From assembly GCF_018691265.1 (NCBI RefSeq), contig NW_024881300.1:7030546-7094545 (forward strand): a stretch of DNA of 64,000 bases, in the 5' to 3' direction. Position 1 is the first letter of the stretch; every line of letters begins with the position of its first letter. The notes under the pieces were generated by a model. The model was given only the letters and a program-made list of their open reading frames with translations. It was not told the DNA's origin and searched no databases. Both the position numbers and the translations under genes were made by a program. The stretch is from Tyto alba. Its lineage: Eukaryota; Chordata; Aves; Strigiformes; Tytonidae. This document shows, piece by piece, positions 1 through 14,125 of this stretch.

Positions 1-3000
1 AAATTCTGGGTCTAGGTGAGTTACAAAACTTTTGTTCTGACTGGGAAAAAAACCCCAAACTTCTAAAAGTGTAAAATCTAATCCATAAAAAGGAAAAGGA
101 AGTAAGGTAATGAGCTCTCTTTGTGTATCTCCTTAACTTCTGCTTCAGTGTGATCTTTTACCTTGAATTGTAACTCATGAGCACTAATAGTCTTTATAGT
201 TAATTCACCATCTTTAATTTCTTTCATATTGATTTTAATGAGATGTCAGGTGTCTCCCATGCTGACTCACTCTCTCCTAATTTCTATGAGGATCTGAAAG
301 GAAAAATGTAATATCTAAAGACTCGATGATATTCTTATTCTGCACTTCATCATTATGCATTCATCAGTTTTATGTCAGCAATACGAGATTCATGTTTCCG
401 GAAAGCATACAGCACGACTTCATTAATTCCTCCATGTATTCTCTTCCTTTGACAGATTATTGAGAAATTAATGTCATATAACTAACCTAAATACTGTGAC
501 CACGGCAGGTTTAGCCAGGATTCTGGACCATTTGCTTCCTCAGTTCTGTAATAAGAATAAACTTCTTGTTTAGAGTGATACATTGGAGGTGATTCAAGCC
601 GTGAAATATGTTTGAGAAGGCTATTTGAGAATAAAGGGATCTGGTTGATGGAGTGATCCACAGTCACTGCCCGAGTTGTCATTCTTACTGTACAGTAAAA
701 GTGGATTAAAAACGTTCATAAATGAAGTTACTAAGGAATAGCTCTTCTGAAGGAGTTGTTTTCAGGAGCTACTAGTAATGTCTATTCTGGGACTTATGAG
801 CTGAGAAGACCTGCTCATTCTGGTGAGAATCATGCATGTCTTAGCTAGCAGAATGCATGTTTCAGTAACATGGAAGTGCTGAGTGAATGCCAGAACACTG
901 CAAATTTTGGAAGAGCCTCTCATCCACTCGCTTTGATTTTATCATTGCATAACCAAACTTCCAACGTCATATCCAGCTAATAAAAGGATGGGAAAAAACG
1001 TAAGAGGAGGGAAAACGTTCAAAGGGCCCTGTTGAATCTTTTATGATGGAAAAAGGAAAAAATCCATGCTTTGATGCCTGACATTCTCCAATCTATGAAA
1101 TACAGGAAATGAGTTCTGAAAGTTTTTGCCATATTTACATTTGCATACTTAGAGTTTTATTCATGTCCTCATAAATAAGTTATCTTTAACTGCAACCAAA
1201 AAACGATCTTGTACAGTTTAGTACCCCTTTATGGTTGACATTGATTTAAAACACTCCATAAGGGGCATAGTACTGAAGGATCAATTAAAAGTAAATGCAG
1301 CCATGAAAGTTACATGAAGTACTGTCTGCCAGAGCCTCGCAGACACCGTTCTTCATGCGGCTGTTTGCTACCTTAGCTGAAGAGAAAAAAACAGCAATGT
1401 ATGTGGTTTATTTCATATTAATTGGTGGCCTTATGACAGCAAAGCAAAAGTCCCTGACAAAATCAAGTCTTCTGAGATAAAAATCTTAAGCAGTTTTAAG
1501 AGGACTTTAATTTAGTCTGTTAAAACATTCAGTCAAGTCCCTTTCAAAATAGCCGCCAAACAGGTATGCTGGCTGTAGGGTCTCACCGAGACAGGTTCAT
1601 AAAACACTGTTGTTAATCACTGCATTTGTGCTAGGAAAATCAACACAAAACAAAAATCCAGACAAACTTGCTCTAGTGTGTTCGGCCCTTCCTAGTTCCA
1701 ACGTGTTTTGTTCATGACCTTAAATACAAGAAGAGACATGAGTGTAAAATAAAGTGTGTGTCAGATGGGAACCAGCCTTCCCATGTCATCTTCCACAGGG
1801 AAAAGAAGTCATGATGAGCTTTCTGTTGTCCCCGCATAAAAGCCATTTCTTCCAGCTTTTGGTGAGCCCAGGAGCTGCACTAATTTCACATTCCAGTATA
1901 ATGCTCAAAAGGCAGCAAGTAGGAAACAGGGACTATAATTTTAGATGTTTTCACTCCTTCTGGTGCAGCTGACCAGAAGCAAACTGTACCATGCTGTAGG
2001 CCATGCTACATTTTCAATCGCAGTGTTTTTTGTAGAACCCCCCCTCCAAAATGTAGCAATAAGAAACCCATGACAAGTTATTTGAGCAACAGTAGTATAA
2101 TGTCTTTTTCCAGTTGTGGGGAGTTTTGTCCCTAAGGGCTGCTTGTGTGAAAAAAAAAGGCAATAACTTGCTATTGCAGTTACCGTTGGTAAGATGATAG
2201 TACATTCAGCAATGATAGAGCCTGGACCATAGGGCCTCCTACGGCCTCTGTAATCCTAATTTTTGTATATATAATAACATTTGAATGAAACAGGAAATCT
2301 AAATTAGATCGTGCAAGAGATTGCCATCAGTTTTTGAAAGATGAGCTTTTAGAATGTCTCAGAGATGTCAAATTTAGGCACTCCTTATCCTGACCTGGCA
2401 TTTTTTTTTTTTCACTCTATCAAAGATAAGGATATATCTGTGAGAAGGTGGCCACCAATCTGCATCATTCCTATGTAGATGCTGCTTCGTCCAAACTTTT
2501 AAATCAGTATCTATTTTTCAGATACAGGAAAATATTATTTTACTTAACATCGCAGATAACATTTTGTTCCTTAATAAAATTTTTCTTTTAGTCCTCCCAA
2601 TGGTAGATGAAGGGGATAACTGGATTTCTGAAAAGTTAGTGCTGATGAATACAAATATAATTTCTTGCCTATTTACTCGCTCAGCTCTGATCTGCCAATA
2701 TTTCTACTGACATTTCATCGCAACTGCTTTACCCATTCCTTGAGAACATGAGAGGATCATCTATGAAATACCAGTTTGTTGGCAAGATGTTTATTTATAC
2801 TGCAAGACTGAAGTGTTTTGTAGCTGAATTAGTTGCAGGGGTCTTTAGGTAGTGTCTGGTTACTAAATCCCTGGTAAAAGAATGATAATAAAGTAAATGG
2901 GCCAGGATTTGGCCATTTAATCTTATGTTGAGTCCCAGTAATTTCAGTGATACATGATGTGGCCAGAATCAAAGCGAGAGGTTCAACACAGCTTATTATC

Positions 3001-5639
3001 TTTTTCTGTAAACAGCTGTTTATTGTATTACAGAAAACAAACCACTGGATAGCTACAGGATAAGCACATGTTTAAATCTGTTCCTCAGACTAGATGGTAC
3101 TGTAAGTTATATGATAATTAAAGGATGCCTATACTTAGGTTAATTGCCAGCTAACAATATTAAATTCTTGCAGTGTGGTATATGTGCCAAGAAAATCCTG
3201 TATATTTGTGTTCTCTACTGCTAACACAAATACCTGTGCACTAAATCATAACAAAAAAATACGTTTGAAATATTTCTATTCTTCTGAGGGACTGTATTTC
3301 AACATATGGTGTCAATAATGAAAAGGTAGACTGTGTGGGAGTACCTTCTCTCTGTACTGCCATCGTATACTCTTTAGATTGTTGATATTTGTGGATAATA
3401 TGTTCCTATGGAAAAGGCAATCGGGTCACTTTTGTTTTCTTGCTCTTCTTTGACTTGTCAAAACAGTTATATCTGTGTCAGTGTATCAATTTAACATCGC
3501 CTTTTTCCAATGAAAGATAATCCAGGTTTGGACATCTTTTGGAAAGACTGGGGACTTTTGTCCATCCAGGTGTTGGACAAACAGGTCTGGCTGTAAATAA
3601 CAAGTTGAAGTGTGCTGTTTTCAGTCACCGAGTGATGGAGTTACTTCTCTTATAACTCATTATAATTATATACATATGCACTGTTACAGAAACATCTATT
3701 CAGTCAATGCTTGCTCAGAATCTTAGTATTATAAATACAGGACTTCTGGAAATTTATTTTGATAGTTTGGCAGCTCCAGTAACATGATGCAATAATCAAC
3801 CACGGTACATTCTTTGGAACTTTGCACAGCTTTTATTTAAAAGCATAATAACATAAATATCTCTGCATGTGGTACTTCGACAGCTTTTATGAGGACAGAA
3901 GGAAAACTTCTGTTGCTTCATCTTTGTAAACAAGAACTAATTTCCTAAATATTTTGCTTTTCAACTCATTCACTTATAGTTACGGGGGGAGGGAGGGTGT
4001 ATGCAAAATTTTCAAATTATTTTAGATAATTCAAACCTCCTGAGGAAAGTAAAACAAAAAAAAAAATGTAGTAGTTCATAGCAATCTGATTTGGGGGAAA
4101 TGCTTCATTGAGCTCACATCTGAACCTTGATTTAATATGAGGAAGAGACCCCAGCTGGGCACTCTGGTAGAGCAACTGCATATCAGTCTGACATCCTCTA
4201 CCAGCTCCAGTTATGGTCAGTCATCAATGCTCTAAGGAAAGCAAAACAAAAACCAGAAGCCAAATTATACATCAAAAGGGAAACAGTTTTTTCTCCTTCA
4301 CTGCAGGCAACCAGCAGACCACCTCAGAATGGGATTCATATACTGTGTCAGAAAGAAACAGTCAACAAACAGTCCTTTCTGTCTACACCACCCCGTATCT
4401 ACAACAATAATCTGTATTGCCAAGAACTCATATTACAAACTTATTTTTTAAATTCCAGGATTACCCCAATTGTAGGTATAGAATCCTTTCCAGAGATCAT
4501 ACTAAACTTGTAAATAATCTTTACACTTTTAAAACAAGTGACATATATGCACAAATATTTGTTCCTTTCTGTGAGATTTTGTACGTTATTTGAGTGATGC
4601 ATTATATAGCCAAAGCACAAGCTGAGCTGAAATCTTTAAAGATTTTTTTTTTTTTATTGGAGAGAAGGGAAAGGCTGATAGTTTTAAAGATCATACAATA
4701 GGATTTTGATTCTGAGGTAGGGCAGTACCAGAAGAAAAGGTCTCATGTAGACAAGCCCAAGACACATTAAGAGTGTTGAAATGCTCCAGATGTTGTCTTA
4801 TAAAGGATTTTTTTTTCACCTGTCTTGACTAAATCAGCCTCATCTTAGATATGTACATCTCGGGGGGAAAAAAAAACAAAACAAAACAAACAAAAAAACC
4901 CCTTTACTTAGTATTGATGTATTTGAAGCTTGTGGTGTCCTAATGCTACCTTGCCAAGTGAGAGCATAAACAAATTAGAAATATTTTCTGTTTAAATATA
5001 TCTCCACTGAGATAACATGAAAATATGGTATCATTCTAAAAATACTGAATTTAACAGAAAAAAATAGTTTCTGGGTAAATCAGGGGTTACAAAGAATTAC
5101 TACAAATATGGGATAATATTATTAAGGAACAGTTATGAAGTGATGCTCTGGCATTCATAAATTAGTGTTATGCTTACCAATGTTTAGAGAGACCCAGCAT
5201 GGGGTTTGTGATCAGCTAAAGGATTGGTACAGCACAGATCAAATAACATATTTTATAGTCTGCTATTCAGTAGATCCAATTCAGTGGACAGGATACTTAA
5301 ATAGTCTCTGCTTCCCATATTGTTCTGAAAGCCTAATGGTGAGGAAATAAGAGTACTTTTGTAGTAGTAGTGGTATTAGAAATATTAGAAGTATTCAGAA
5401 GTAGTAATAGTATTTTTGTTCGTGTCTATGTAGAAGAAATGGGGGGGGGGGGGAAAAGTCATCTGTGGTGCTGGAGAAGGCTTCATATTATGTGCTGAGC
5501 AGCACTCTGTGATGATTCTGATGGTGTTTGCTGTTCAAAGGTAATTCATAGCATGGTACAGATTTAGACTGTTACAGTATGAGTTTAGTGGCATAATGTG
5601 TACCTTTACTTGAGTATAGTTTTACTTTTTAGTCTAATT
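1..5639. other. Gene desert: no gene seen
   Basis: AT-rich unique sequence whose open frames are all short (at most 72 codons) and unrecognised. Low-complexity tracts include T12 at 2401-2412, T13 at 4643-4655, an A-rich (AAAAC)n stretch at 4868-4900, and G13 at 5441-5453. A short TAG/GTA triplet run lies near 5361. No clear transposon end was recognised. Confidence 0.7.
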
Positions 5640-5910
5640 TTGTTTGTTTCCTTTCAGCTTTGCATATTTAATTAAAAAGTCTGGTTAATGCAACAGAAAC
5701 AGCATGTCCAACTGTTTCTCACAGATGTCAATTGAAATGAACTATCAAATTAATGCCATATGACAATGACAGTTTTGTAAATCATCCTTTGACCTGATTT
5801 GCCTCTGAAAGTGTTTATGCCAAAAATATTTATTCTAATACAGGCACGTACTGACCATTTTTATCCCACCCACAAGCATATTATCCTCAAGTCTTTATGT
5901 AGAAAAACTA
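5640..5910. promoter_or_regulatory. Candidate conserved enhancer block
   Basis: Non-repetitive sequence packed with regulatory words: TTTGCATATTTAATTA near 5660 (POU/homeodomain), ATCAAATTAATGCC near 5744, GACAATGACAG (SOX-like), and CTTTGACCT (nuclear-receptor half site TGACCT at 5790-5795). No low complexity and no coding frame. Conservation is inferred from texture only. Confidence 0.35.
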
Positions 5911-8620
5911 TTTCAAATTAATTGGAAGTTTTGCTTGATAAAGGAGTCTAGTTTTCACTGCTAAACCAGCCAGTTCCAGAATTGAATTTTTACTGATAGT
6001 ATAATATATTATTATATTCCCTACTACTACTACTATCAGCAATGTTAATGATAGCTACTGATTGCTTTCTGTATTATTAAGAATATTGAATATTTGTAAT
6101 TGTTTTCAACAAATAGAAACTTGTGGTCATAGATCAGTAGTGTACTGCAATGAAAGTGCATTAATTCATGGACCAAAATTCTCATTTAATAGCAAAAAGG
6201 CTCTAAACTTTTTTTTTCAGTGAAATTTGCATGTTTCTCTCAGAATACTTTATTCTTAAAAAAGGAAAACATTTTTTAATTAAGCAGAAGGAATGTCATT
6301 GTAAAGTTGTTACATTTCATTTGCAGAAGTTAAAAAAATACACAGTATAATTAAAAATAGCATATGATCATTAATGAAAAAGTCATTGTCTTTCCCTAAT
6401 GCCAGACTTCTTGCTTGACAAGAAAGAGAGAGGAATCTGGCATATTAAAAGAAGCTGTTTATTGAAAAATATTAAATTGTAATGGAAGTTTTGTTTTCAT
6501 ACACTATATGATTTAATACCACCCTAACAAAGAAAAGAAAAAAATGTATTTGTACCTTTTTTTGAGTCTTTATGTTGAAGAAAGCAAGCAGGAATGGTTT
6601 GGCAGATATTTTAGATTGTTTGCTTTAAAGTTGGGTTTTGTACTTCTTTTTAACTGAGAACTATCATGAATAAGAAACAGTTGTTTCTCTGTTTTTTTTT
6701 CCTGGAGGATCCCTTTGTCTCAAGAGAACTAGAAAGGAATCTTTCACAAAGATTTTCTCTCAGTTGTGGTATTGCTGATGTCAAGCATGCAAAAATCATG
6801 AGTCAGCACTGCAAAAGTCACGAGACTGAATTAAAAAAAAAAAGTGATCTTTTAAAATATGTATGTGGCACTCTTTTTTGAGCCTTTATGGTAAATGTAT
6901 GGCATATTTTTATATTTTTTCTGCAAACGGAAGTCTTATTTTTCAAAACAAAAGAAGAAAAAAAAAGAAACATGAGCTTTCTCAAAAATTTGCATGACTC
7001 CCAGAAATGGGTTTTTGAAGAAAGTGTGAAGCGTTACAAAAGTTGCAACATAATTGCAGGTGTTGGCAACATGGCAATTATTTGTGAGAACTTTGATCTA
7101 AATTGAGGTCAATAAAAACAAATGAAAAAACTGATTGAAAGAAAAGCAAATAAACTTTCCTTCACATTTCAGAAGCTTGGGCTGCTGTAATACCATTTGT
7201 TCTGCAGTCCTCCCAAGAAATCCTCGAGCACAAATTCAGAATAGGCCCCATGTCTTTAAGGTTAAATAAAAAGACATATACACATCTGATCACCAGACAC
7301 AAGATATAGTCAGATAACGACAAATAACACTTTGATTTTGGCAAAAAAAATAATAGGCAAACTAGTGCAGATGCTGCTGTTACAGAGATATAAGACCTTT
7401 ACCACAGTTTAAAAGACAAAGACTGCTTGAATCTAACAACGTGGTTTCTGGCCAGAAAAAGCTACAATTATTTTTAAAAATGTCACCTCATTCACATTCA
7501 GTGATCACAGAAAATAGAAACATTTTAAGCAGTAATTGTAAACATCTGCTAAAGAAAAAATGAAAACATGACTAAGACATAAATGAGCTGCCAGCATAAA
7601 GTATTGTGTGAACAGATTCACCGGAAAAACACCATTTCTGTGGATGGGTTCTATTTGGCATGTGAAAAATTTGATGATTATAAAAAAGATTAGAATTCAC
7701 CTAAGAGCATTTTACTTTAAGTCAGTCTGGCCGTCTACTCAGATATCAAGGAATGTGGCTACACTTTCATTTCTACAGCAGCTTCGGCCCCTGCTGCTTC
7801 TCCTGCCTAGTTCCAACAGAAGCATTTGCACAGCTCATACAGGAATGCTGCTAGATTTCCAACTATTGCCTCAAAATATTAATTTCAAACTTTAGTGCCG
7901 TCATGACAACACAAAGGTAAATCAGATCCTTCTGTTTCTTAGAAAGTGTTCTCCCAGTCTGAGGGCAAGAAACAAGTGGAAGGCATCTGTAGAACTGCCC
8001 CTCAGCACAGCATTTAAAGTTGTTTAGCGGCTTACAGGACAGCTGCTTTGTAAGATCTGTTGACTTCAGCACAGAGAAACAGAATGACTGAGTTAATACA
8101 GAAGAGAAAGTGAAGGTGTGAATCACCCAATTTTTTAGGTATAATTGTGCCAGTTAAAGATGTTTCCATGAACAGCTCATACCACTGATTGCAGAGATAC
8201 AGCGCCACATGTCCTCTGGCACAAATGATCATATGCACATTTTCTAAAATACTGCAGGCAGCCTGGGTTTGCTCAAATTATCTTTTCTTAATCCCAAACA
8301 CTACATCTATAAACAACTGTTCTGGTTGAGAATGTTTTATCACCATCCATTGGTAGAAGTTTGCAACTCCCTCAGTTTAGCTGGCTGACCCATTCATTTG
8401 AATTATTCCTAATCTATCCCTTTCTGTAATTGGGGAAAATCAAACAGATTACATGTAGCTGTGGGCAGACAAACTGTGCTGGGTTAAAAGGTTAGTGAGC
8501 ACAGGTGTTTTGCATTGTCTTCCCATGTTGCAGATTACTCTGCCCAGACAGTCTGCTGTCTCTGGTCAAATAGCTGATACTCAGTCACTGGGGGTTTTTT
8601 CACCTCCCTCCCTTTTTATC
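5911..8620. other. Gene desert: no gene seen
   Basis: AT-rich sequence with a (CTA)5 run at 6021-6035 and several short A or T tracts. Open frames reach 95 codons (7608-7895) but show no family similarity and no coding texture. Nothing else was recognised. Confidence 0.65.
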
Positions 8621-8623
8621 TTT

Positions 8624-8659
<36 letters not shown>

Positions 8660-8700
8660 ACCAAGAAAAAACAAAACAAAACAAACACCAAAACCCAAAA
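8621..8700. repeat. T10/A28 homopolymer junction with A-rich tail
   Basis: Ten T are followed directly by twenty-eight A (8631-8658), then an A/C-rich tail of CAAAA-type units to about 8700. The T/A junction can fold as a perfect hairpin. The A-rich block could be the degraded poly-A of a retroposed sequence, but no source sequence or target duplication is visible. Confidence 0.85.
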
Positions 8701-8952
8701 CTGAATTAACCTGCTATTTGATTTCATTACTTTGCTATAGGAATGCCTGCCCTTCTGCAGCATAGGGAGCAACACTGGTGAAACAAATACCTGCTGGCAA
8801 GGTAGGTGTGATTCTTTGCTCCAGTGGCAATGTCAGTTTGAGTACAAGGCAAACCATCAATTAAAAAAACAGGCCCACAGTCCTCAGAATTGACTAGATT
8901 TGTGAATGTGAAAAGGATCTTCCAGGAAAGGGGAGACTCCTAGAGACCTTGC

Positions 8953-9361
8953 TGATGCCTGGAGGACTGGAGCAGCTCCCCTGGGAGGCCAGGCTGTGAG
9001 AGTTGGGGGGGTTCAGCCTGGAGAAGAGAAGGCTTTGGAGAGACTTTTGAGCAGCCTCCCAGGGCTTAAAGTGGGGACAGGAAAGGTGGGGAGGGACTCT
9101 GGATCAGGGGGTGGGGGTAGGAGGAGGGGGGATGGTTTTAAACTGACAGAGATCAGATTTGAATTAGATGTAAGGCAGAAATCCTTCCCTGTGCGGGGGG
9201 TGAGGCGCTGGCTCAAGGTGCCCAGAGCAGCTGTGGCTGCCCCCTCCCTGGAAGGGTTCAAGGCCAGGTTGGACGGGGCTGGGAGCCCCCTGGGCTGGGG
9301 GAAGGGGGCCCTGCCTGTGGTGATCTTTGAAGTCTCTTCCAACCTAAACCATTCTGTGATT
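8953..9361 (+). mobile_element. CR1 LINE, 5'-truncated 3' end with ORF2 C-terminal remnant
   Basis: This segment matches the end of avian CR1 in sense orientation. The reading frame at 8996-9391 contains the hallmark CR1 ORF2 C-terminus: a GFKL motif (seen as GDGFKLTEIRFELDVRQ) followed by the APSLEGFKARLDGA block. The DNA then runs through the CTTCCAACC and ATTCTGTGAT 3' terminus. The start near 8953 is an ordinary 5' truncation. The front of the frame has diverged (frameshifted relative to the CR1 protein, with G-rich insertions), so it is a dead remnant with no reverse-transcriptase catalytic motifs. The 131-codon open frame is not evidence of function. Confidence 0.9.
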
Positions 9362-12300
9362 AGCTCTTTAAAAACACCTCTGAAATTGTAAGAATAATAA
9401 AGTAGCTTGCTGTCCCTGACTTATAGTTCATATCTGGGCTATGTGCTGGTTGTATCACTAAGTTATAGGAGCTTGGAACCCGGAAGACCATGATGGTGGG
9501 CAGTGGGTAGTATTTAATGTTATGTTTATCATGTGCTCTTAAATCTCAAATGATGTGTATATATATGAGTGGTATTCAAGAAGATATATTTTTGCTGCTG
9601 TATGTCTAGAAATTGGGTATGTTGAGACCTGAGGACGCAGATCATGTTGTCTCCATTTGAGTGTCAGTTGAGTCTATGCTCTGGAAATAAAACAGAAAGC
9701 CCTATTTCCTTAAACTCCTGAGCAATCAAAGTCAAATCTTTCTAAGGGATTTCCTTGGAATATGGCATATGATTTCAGAAGTTCTCTAATAAGTCTTTTT
9801 GAAGATCTTCAAATCTATGAAATATTGAACGTCTACTTTCAAACTGCAATTTTTGATAGTTTGGTAATGAAGAATTGGCTGCTGGTTTTAGCCTGTGTCT
9901 AGGAAGACAGTAACAGTAGTTACATAATAAATCATCAAAGAACCATCTTTTGACATTCTCACAATGAACTGCAAGCAAGCTAGTATTTTCTGAGAAAATT
10001 ATCCCATTCTTTTTATCTAGGTTGAAGAATCCAAAATGAAACCTAGTTCCCAGCTCTGGAATCCTTACAATTGATAGAAGATGATTCTGCATAAAGAATA
10101 CAGGTAAAAATAACATTTTTGCTTACTTATAAGGAAATAAGAACTTCCAGAGGTGTCATAAAACCAGTAAATCTTATTAATTGGGATTATCCTCCTGAAT
10201 ACTTGTAGATAATAGGAAAAGAAATGGGGTTCAAACCTACCATTTTAATTAAGTACCAGCCCTCCAGGTTCATGGTGTGCTGCCTTCATTAAAGACATAG
10301 GTCACAAGCCATGAGTTCTGTGATACATTAAGCCTGTCTTTACATTCCTCTTAAAGAATTAAAATGGTGCGATGGAATGACACAAAGTATTGAAGTGGAC
10401 TAAAGCCACCATGTTGATTCAAAATTTGTTTTTAAAAAAATGTGACTTTTTACTTTCAGACTTTATGCGTGACGAGTAAGTATTACTCATCATTTTTATC
10501 ATAGAATGAACACCGTAGAGCTGGCAAAAAAAGACATATATGGTATGCTTTGGCTGTTTTCATAGACTTGCCATTGTAAGCCTATGCCTAAGAAATACTG
10601 ATCATACATACCGAGGAAGTATTAATCATAACAGATCTGTTATTAACAGTCATGGAACCAGAGATGTAAGTCTGTGATTTTCTGTTGAGTCAATTATGCA
10701 AGTCTAACGCTTGGTCCATTGCTCTGTCTCCTCCTGATATGTTTGATTATCCTACATAAAATATTGGAAACTAGAAAAAGCGTAAGTATGGAGATTAATA
10801 TTTTCTCATGGTCTGTATTTTGAGTATAACATATCTCAAACTATGATTACAGGCTTTTTTCCCAACTTAAAAATACTTGCATTGTAGAAGCTAGTTTAAA
10901 GAAAAACAGCTTGTTAAATAAAAGTTGAATCTCGGTGCTGTTTTGTGTTTTTCCATCATTTCTCCACTTTGAGCTCCACTCTTATCAGGTGGAAACCAGA
11001 AGAATGTTGGTTTTAATCACTGATTGTAAATGTGCCAATCTGTACTTTCAGCAGCGGTATTTGTTAGTTTTAGGGAACAGAGATATGGAAATGTTAGAGG
11101 ACATGGTAAGATACCTATATTCCTGCATGAACTTCAGTGAGAGTCCCAGAAACTGCCTAGGGGTACAGCATTTCCATTTTTTTAATCATTAAATTTATCT
11201 GAGTTTTATAAGCCAACTACTGTTTTTTTGGTTAAACCAAAATGAATCTGGAATAACTTTGTGTGCATTAGCAGTGTTGTTCAGATATACACTAACCCAA
11301 TTAATGTGGAATTGTGCCTGCTGGACAGTTGTTAGTAGGGCTTTGCCACTTTTTAGACACAGTTTAGGAATTTAACTCAGTAAAAGACACAGTGCAGCTA
11401 TTATACTGACTTCATATGCAGACATTTTGCTTAAAATACACAAAATTAATGAGATGGAAATTTTTTTATTAAGGGCCATGATGCACTTTTTTCCAGTAGA
11501 AGGGAAACAAAACTGGAATGTGATTGATGAGTCAGAAGGATATCAGTCTTTGTTACTGGCTGAAAGAGCTTGGAAGTAGGAAAAGTGACAGCAGAATACA
11601 ACCTTTTTATTTTCAGTACTGCAACATGCTTCATATATGATGATGCAAACTTTGGTTTGCCTTTTACTGTCTTGGTTCATCTGCATTGGACTGCAAAACA
11701 GATTAATTCAACTAAGTAGCACTAGTATGGGTTTCAGCTCCCCCATAACTAGCATAGCGTCTCCTTTATGCTAACTGAATCTTCTACTGCTTTCAGTGGG
11801 AAGTTTTAGTTCATGTGAGGAGAAGGGATTGTGCACAGTTTTCTAGCCTAAGCTCTTTACAGCAGTGCTAAAATCCTGCATTTGGACACAACATCATCAC
11901 AACAGCAAATGTTGGAAGTCTTCCTGCCAGTCGGTGCAAGCCCTGCCAGCGCAAGGCTGTGCGTGGCACCCCAGGCAGGATCTTCCCACAGGTTACCCTG
12001 CTGCACATGAGGCTCCCAAAATTGCTAATGCTGCTGTTATTTGTATTCAGCCTTAGCATAAACATGACATCAATATTAATGGTATGAACACATCACTCTG
12101 TTTTTTCTTTAGAAAAAAAGGGTAAAGGAAAATGACATTTCATACACAAAGCTGACATCCAGAGACTGCATAAAGACCCAGAAAGTCTCCCTAGGTTCAC
12201 TTAGGAACAAAATTAGGACTAGATCCTGATGATGCAGAGCTGTTTGTTTGGGGTTTAGTTTTGGTTTGTTTTGGTTGGGTTTTTTTTTTGAACAGTTAAC

Positions 12301-13639
12301 TTTAAGGGGAAATAATTATAAAAGGTCTACATGTTTACTTTTAAACACAGCATTTTTTCCACTCTGCCCCAAGTCTGACATTTTAATGACCTGCTTTGCC
12401 TTGGTTTTTACTGGCAGCATATATTGAAGGGGTATTTTATATACAGTTTTAACATTTGAACAACACAGCTCCGTGTTCTGTCACTTTTCTGTTGTGGAAA
12501 ATGTCTTTTAAGTTTTTATTTCTTTTAATTGCTTACTAATTTGAGGGCATCTTTGCAAATGTCTTTAGAAACTTTCAGATTTATCATTGGTAAGGGTTAT
12601 TAATTTAAGAAGAGAAAGCAAAGTAAAAGCTGCATATATTTTCACTCAAATTACTATCCTAAATGACTCCATGGGGGGTTTCTTATAGGGGTCACTGAAA
12701 GGCAGAAAGGAATGTTTTTACTTCTTTGCTTTGTCACAAAAATTAGGTTACAAGGGCTATAAATGCAGGTAATACTTTTTATTACTAGATTTTCCTCTGT
12801 AATGAATATAACATTTCTTCTTTTCATATAACGATACCCACTGAATGTCTTAGTACTTAGCATGTTTACTCTTAACTTTAACAAGGGTCTAAAGTAATTC
12901 CCCTTTAAAAGGCTTGCAAGCAATCTGAAGACAAGAAAGAAACCCTGTATGGCAGGATCACTGCTGGAAGTGGAAGATTGGAGGGAGACGCTGTCTTGCT
13001 TGCTACCAGCAAGCTCATCAATAACGCCAATCCTTGAGTAGGTGAGGTAGCAAGAAGTAAAAACTAAAACTGGAGAAGTCACAAGTCTGAATCAGAAAGA
13101 CCAGAAAATTTTGAAAGCAAAATATGAAATTGGTCACATATTTTCCTGCTATAAAACACATTGTTCTGTGCCGGTCTGCCAGAATCCACATTTACAGGAT
13201 TCTCTAGTTCCAAAAAAAAGACTGTCTCGCTATTGCTTTGAGATTTGGGCCACACTGTTAAATTGGGACAAGCAACTCCACCTCAGTGAGGCTGCGCTCT
13301 TTAACAGCTGATCCAGCGAGCACACTACGGTTGTTCCGTACGAGTCGTCGCACAGGGCCCTCTCTCCAGGGGATTACACCTCCTTCCCAGCTTTGCTCTT
13401 CAAGAGGGCATTAATATTCTCTGAAAGGCGGCCACTCATCTGTAGCTCTGCAATGCCGACCTACTTTGATCTTAGCCTCAGAAATAGAATGATGAGGGAT
13501 AAGAGTTCAAAGTATAAGAAGAAACTCAATATGCAAAGAATGTACCACATCTTAATAAGTAATGAGAATTCCCTCCATTTGTTGCTATTGTAAGAAAAAA
13601 GAGTTTAATATCTTTATGGGATTAGAACTCCATGGTACT
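9362..13639. other. Gene desert: no gene seen
   Basis: Mostly AT-rich unique DNA. The longest open frame (minus strand, 12654-13082, 142 codons) and one at 9775-10116 (113 codons, minus) match nothing I recognise, and neither has an associated promoter or polyadenylation context. A slightly CpG-containing patch lies at 13310-13380. T- and G-rich low complexity occurs near 12241-12290. Confidence 0.6.
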
Positions 13640-14125
13640 TTGCTAATGAGTGGCCAGAGCTATTAAGATTTTCCTTATGTCTCCAGATAGGCTGGCAAAC
13701 AAACATCAATAAACAATGGCAAGTCTCTAAGACTGGCTATTAAGTTTTTGATCTGGCAAGTATTTTATTAATGTGGCTAACATATTTTGATTGTAGACCG
13801 AATAGAACAAATACATAACACAGAATTTCAATCTTTTCCTTACAAGCAATTTGAGGATTAAGTAAATTACCAGTAATGAATGGTGGCTTTTTAACAAAGT
13901 TTATCACAAATGACCCTGGATTGTTAAGTGTTTGCTATTCAAGCAGCTGTAGATGGACAGGAGATTCAGAAAATTACTAGTGAAGACAAAATTACGTCTT
14001 TTACTGGTTTGCTCAGAATTGAGGAGATATCATTCACATGAACACTCAGGCTGCATAGCACTGATAAATGCCAGCAAATTTAGCTTTCATAAGTGTATTT
14101 GAGAAAGATTAACACGCACCATTCA
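13640..14125. promoter_or_regulatory. Candidate conserved enhancer block
   Basis: Contains CAAACAAACATC and ATAAACA (13709-13715, FOX-type) overlapping AACAATGG (13712-13719, a perfect SOX core), then TATTTTATTAATG, ACAAAGTTTATCAC and GATAAATGCC words. The sequence is non-repetitive and has no coding frame. Constraint is inferred, not measured. Confidence 0.35.

Noticed and set aside
8621..8700. Poly-A block as evidence of a processed pseudogene
   Set aside because: No coding remnant precedes it and no target-site duplication was visible; simple repeat is the simpler reading.
12654..13082. 142-codon minus-strand open frame in the desert
   Set aside because: No recognisable family, no coding texture and no flanking exon signals; within what chance allows over 64 kb.
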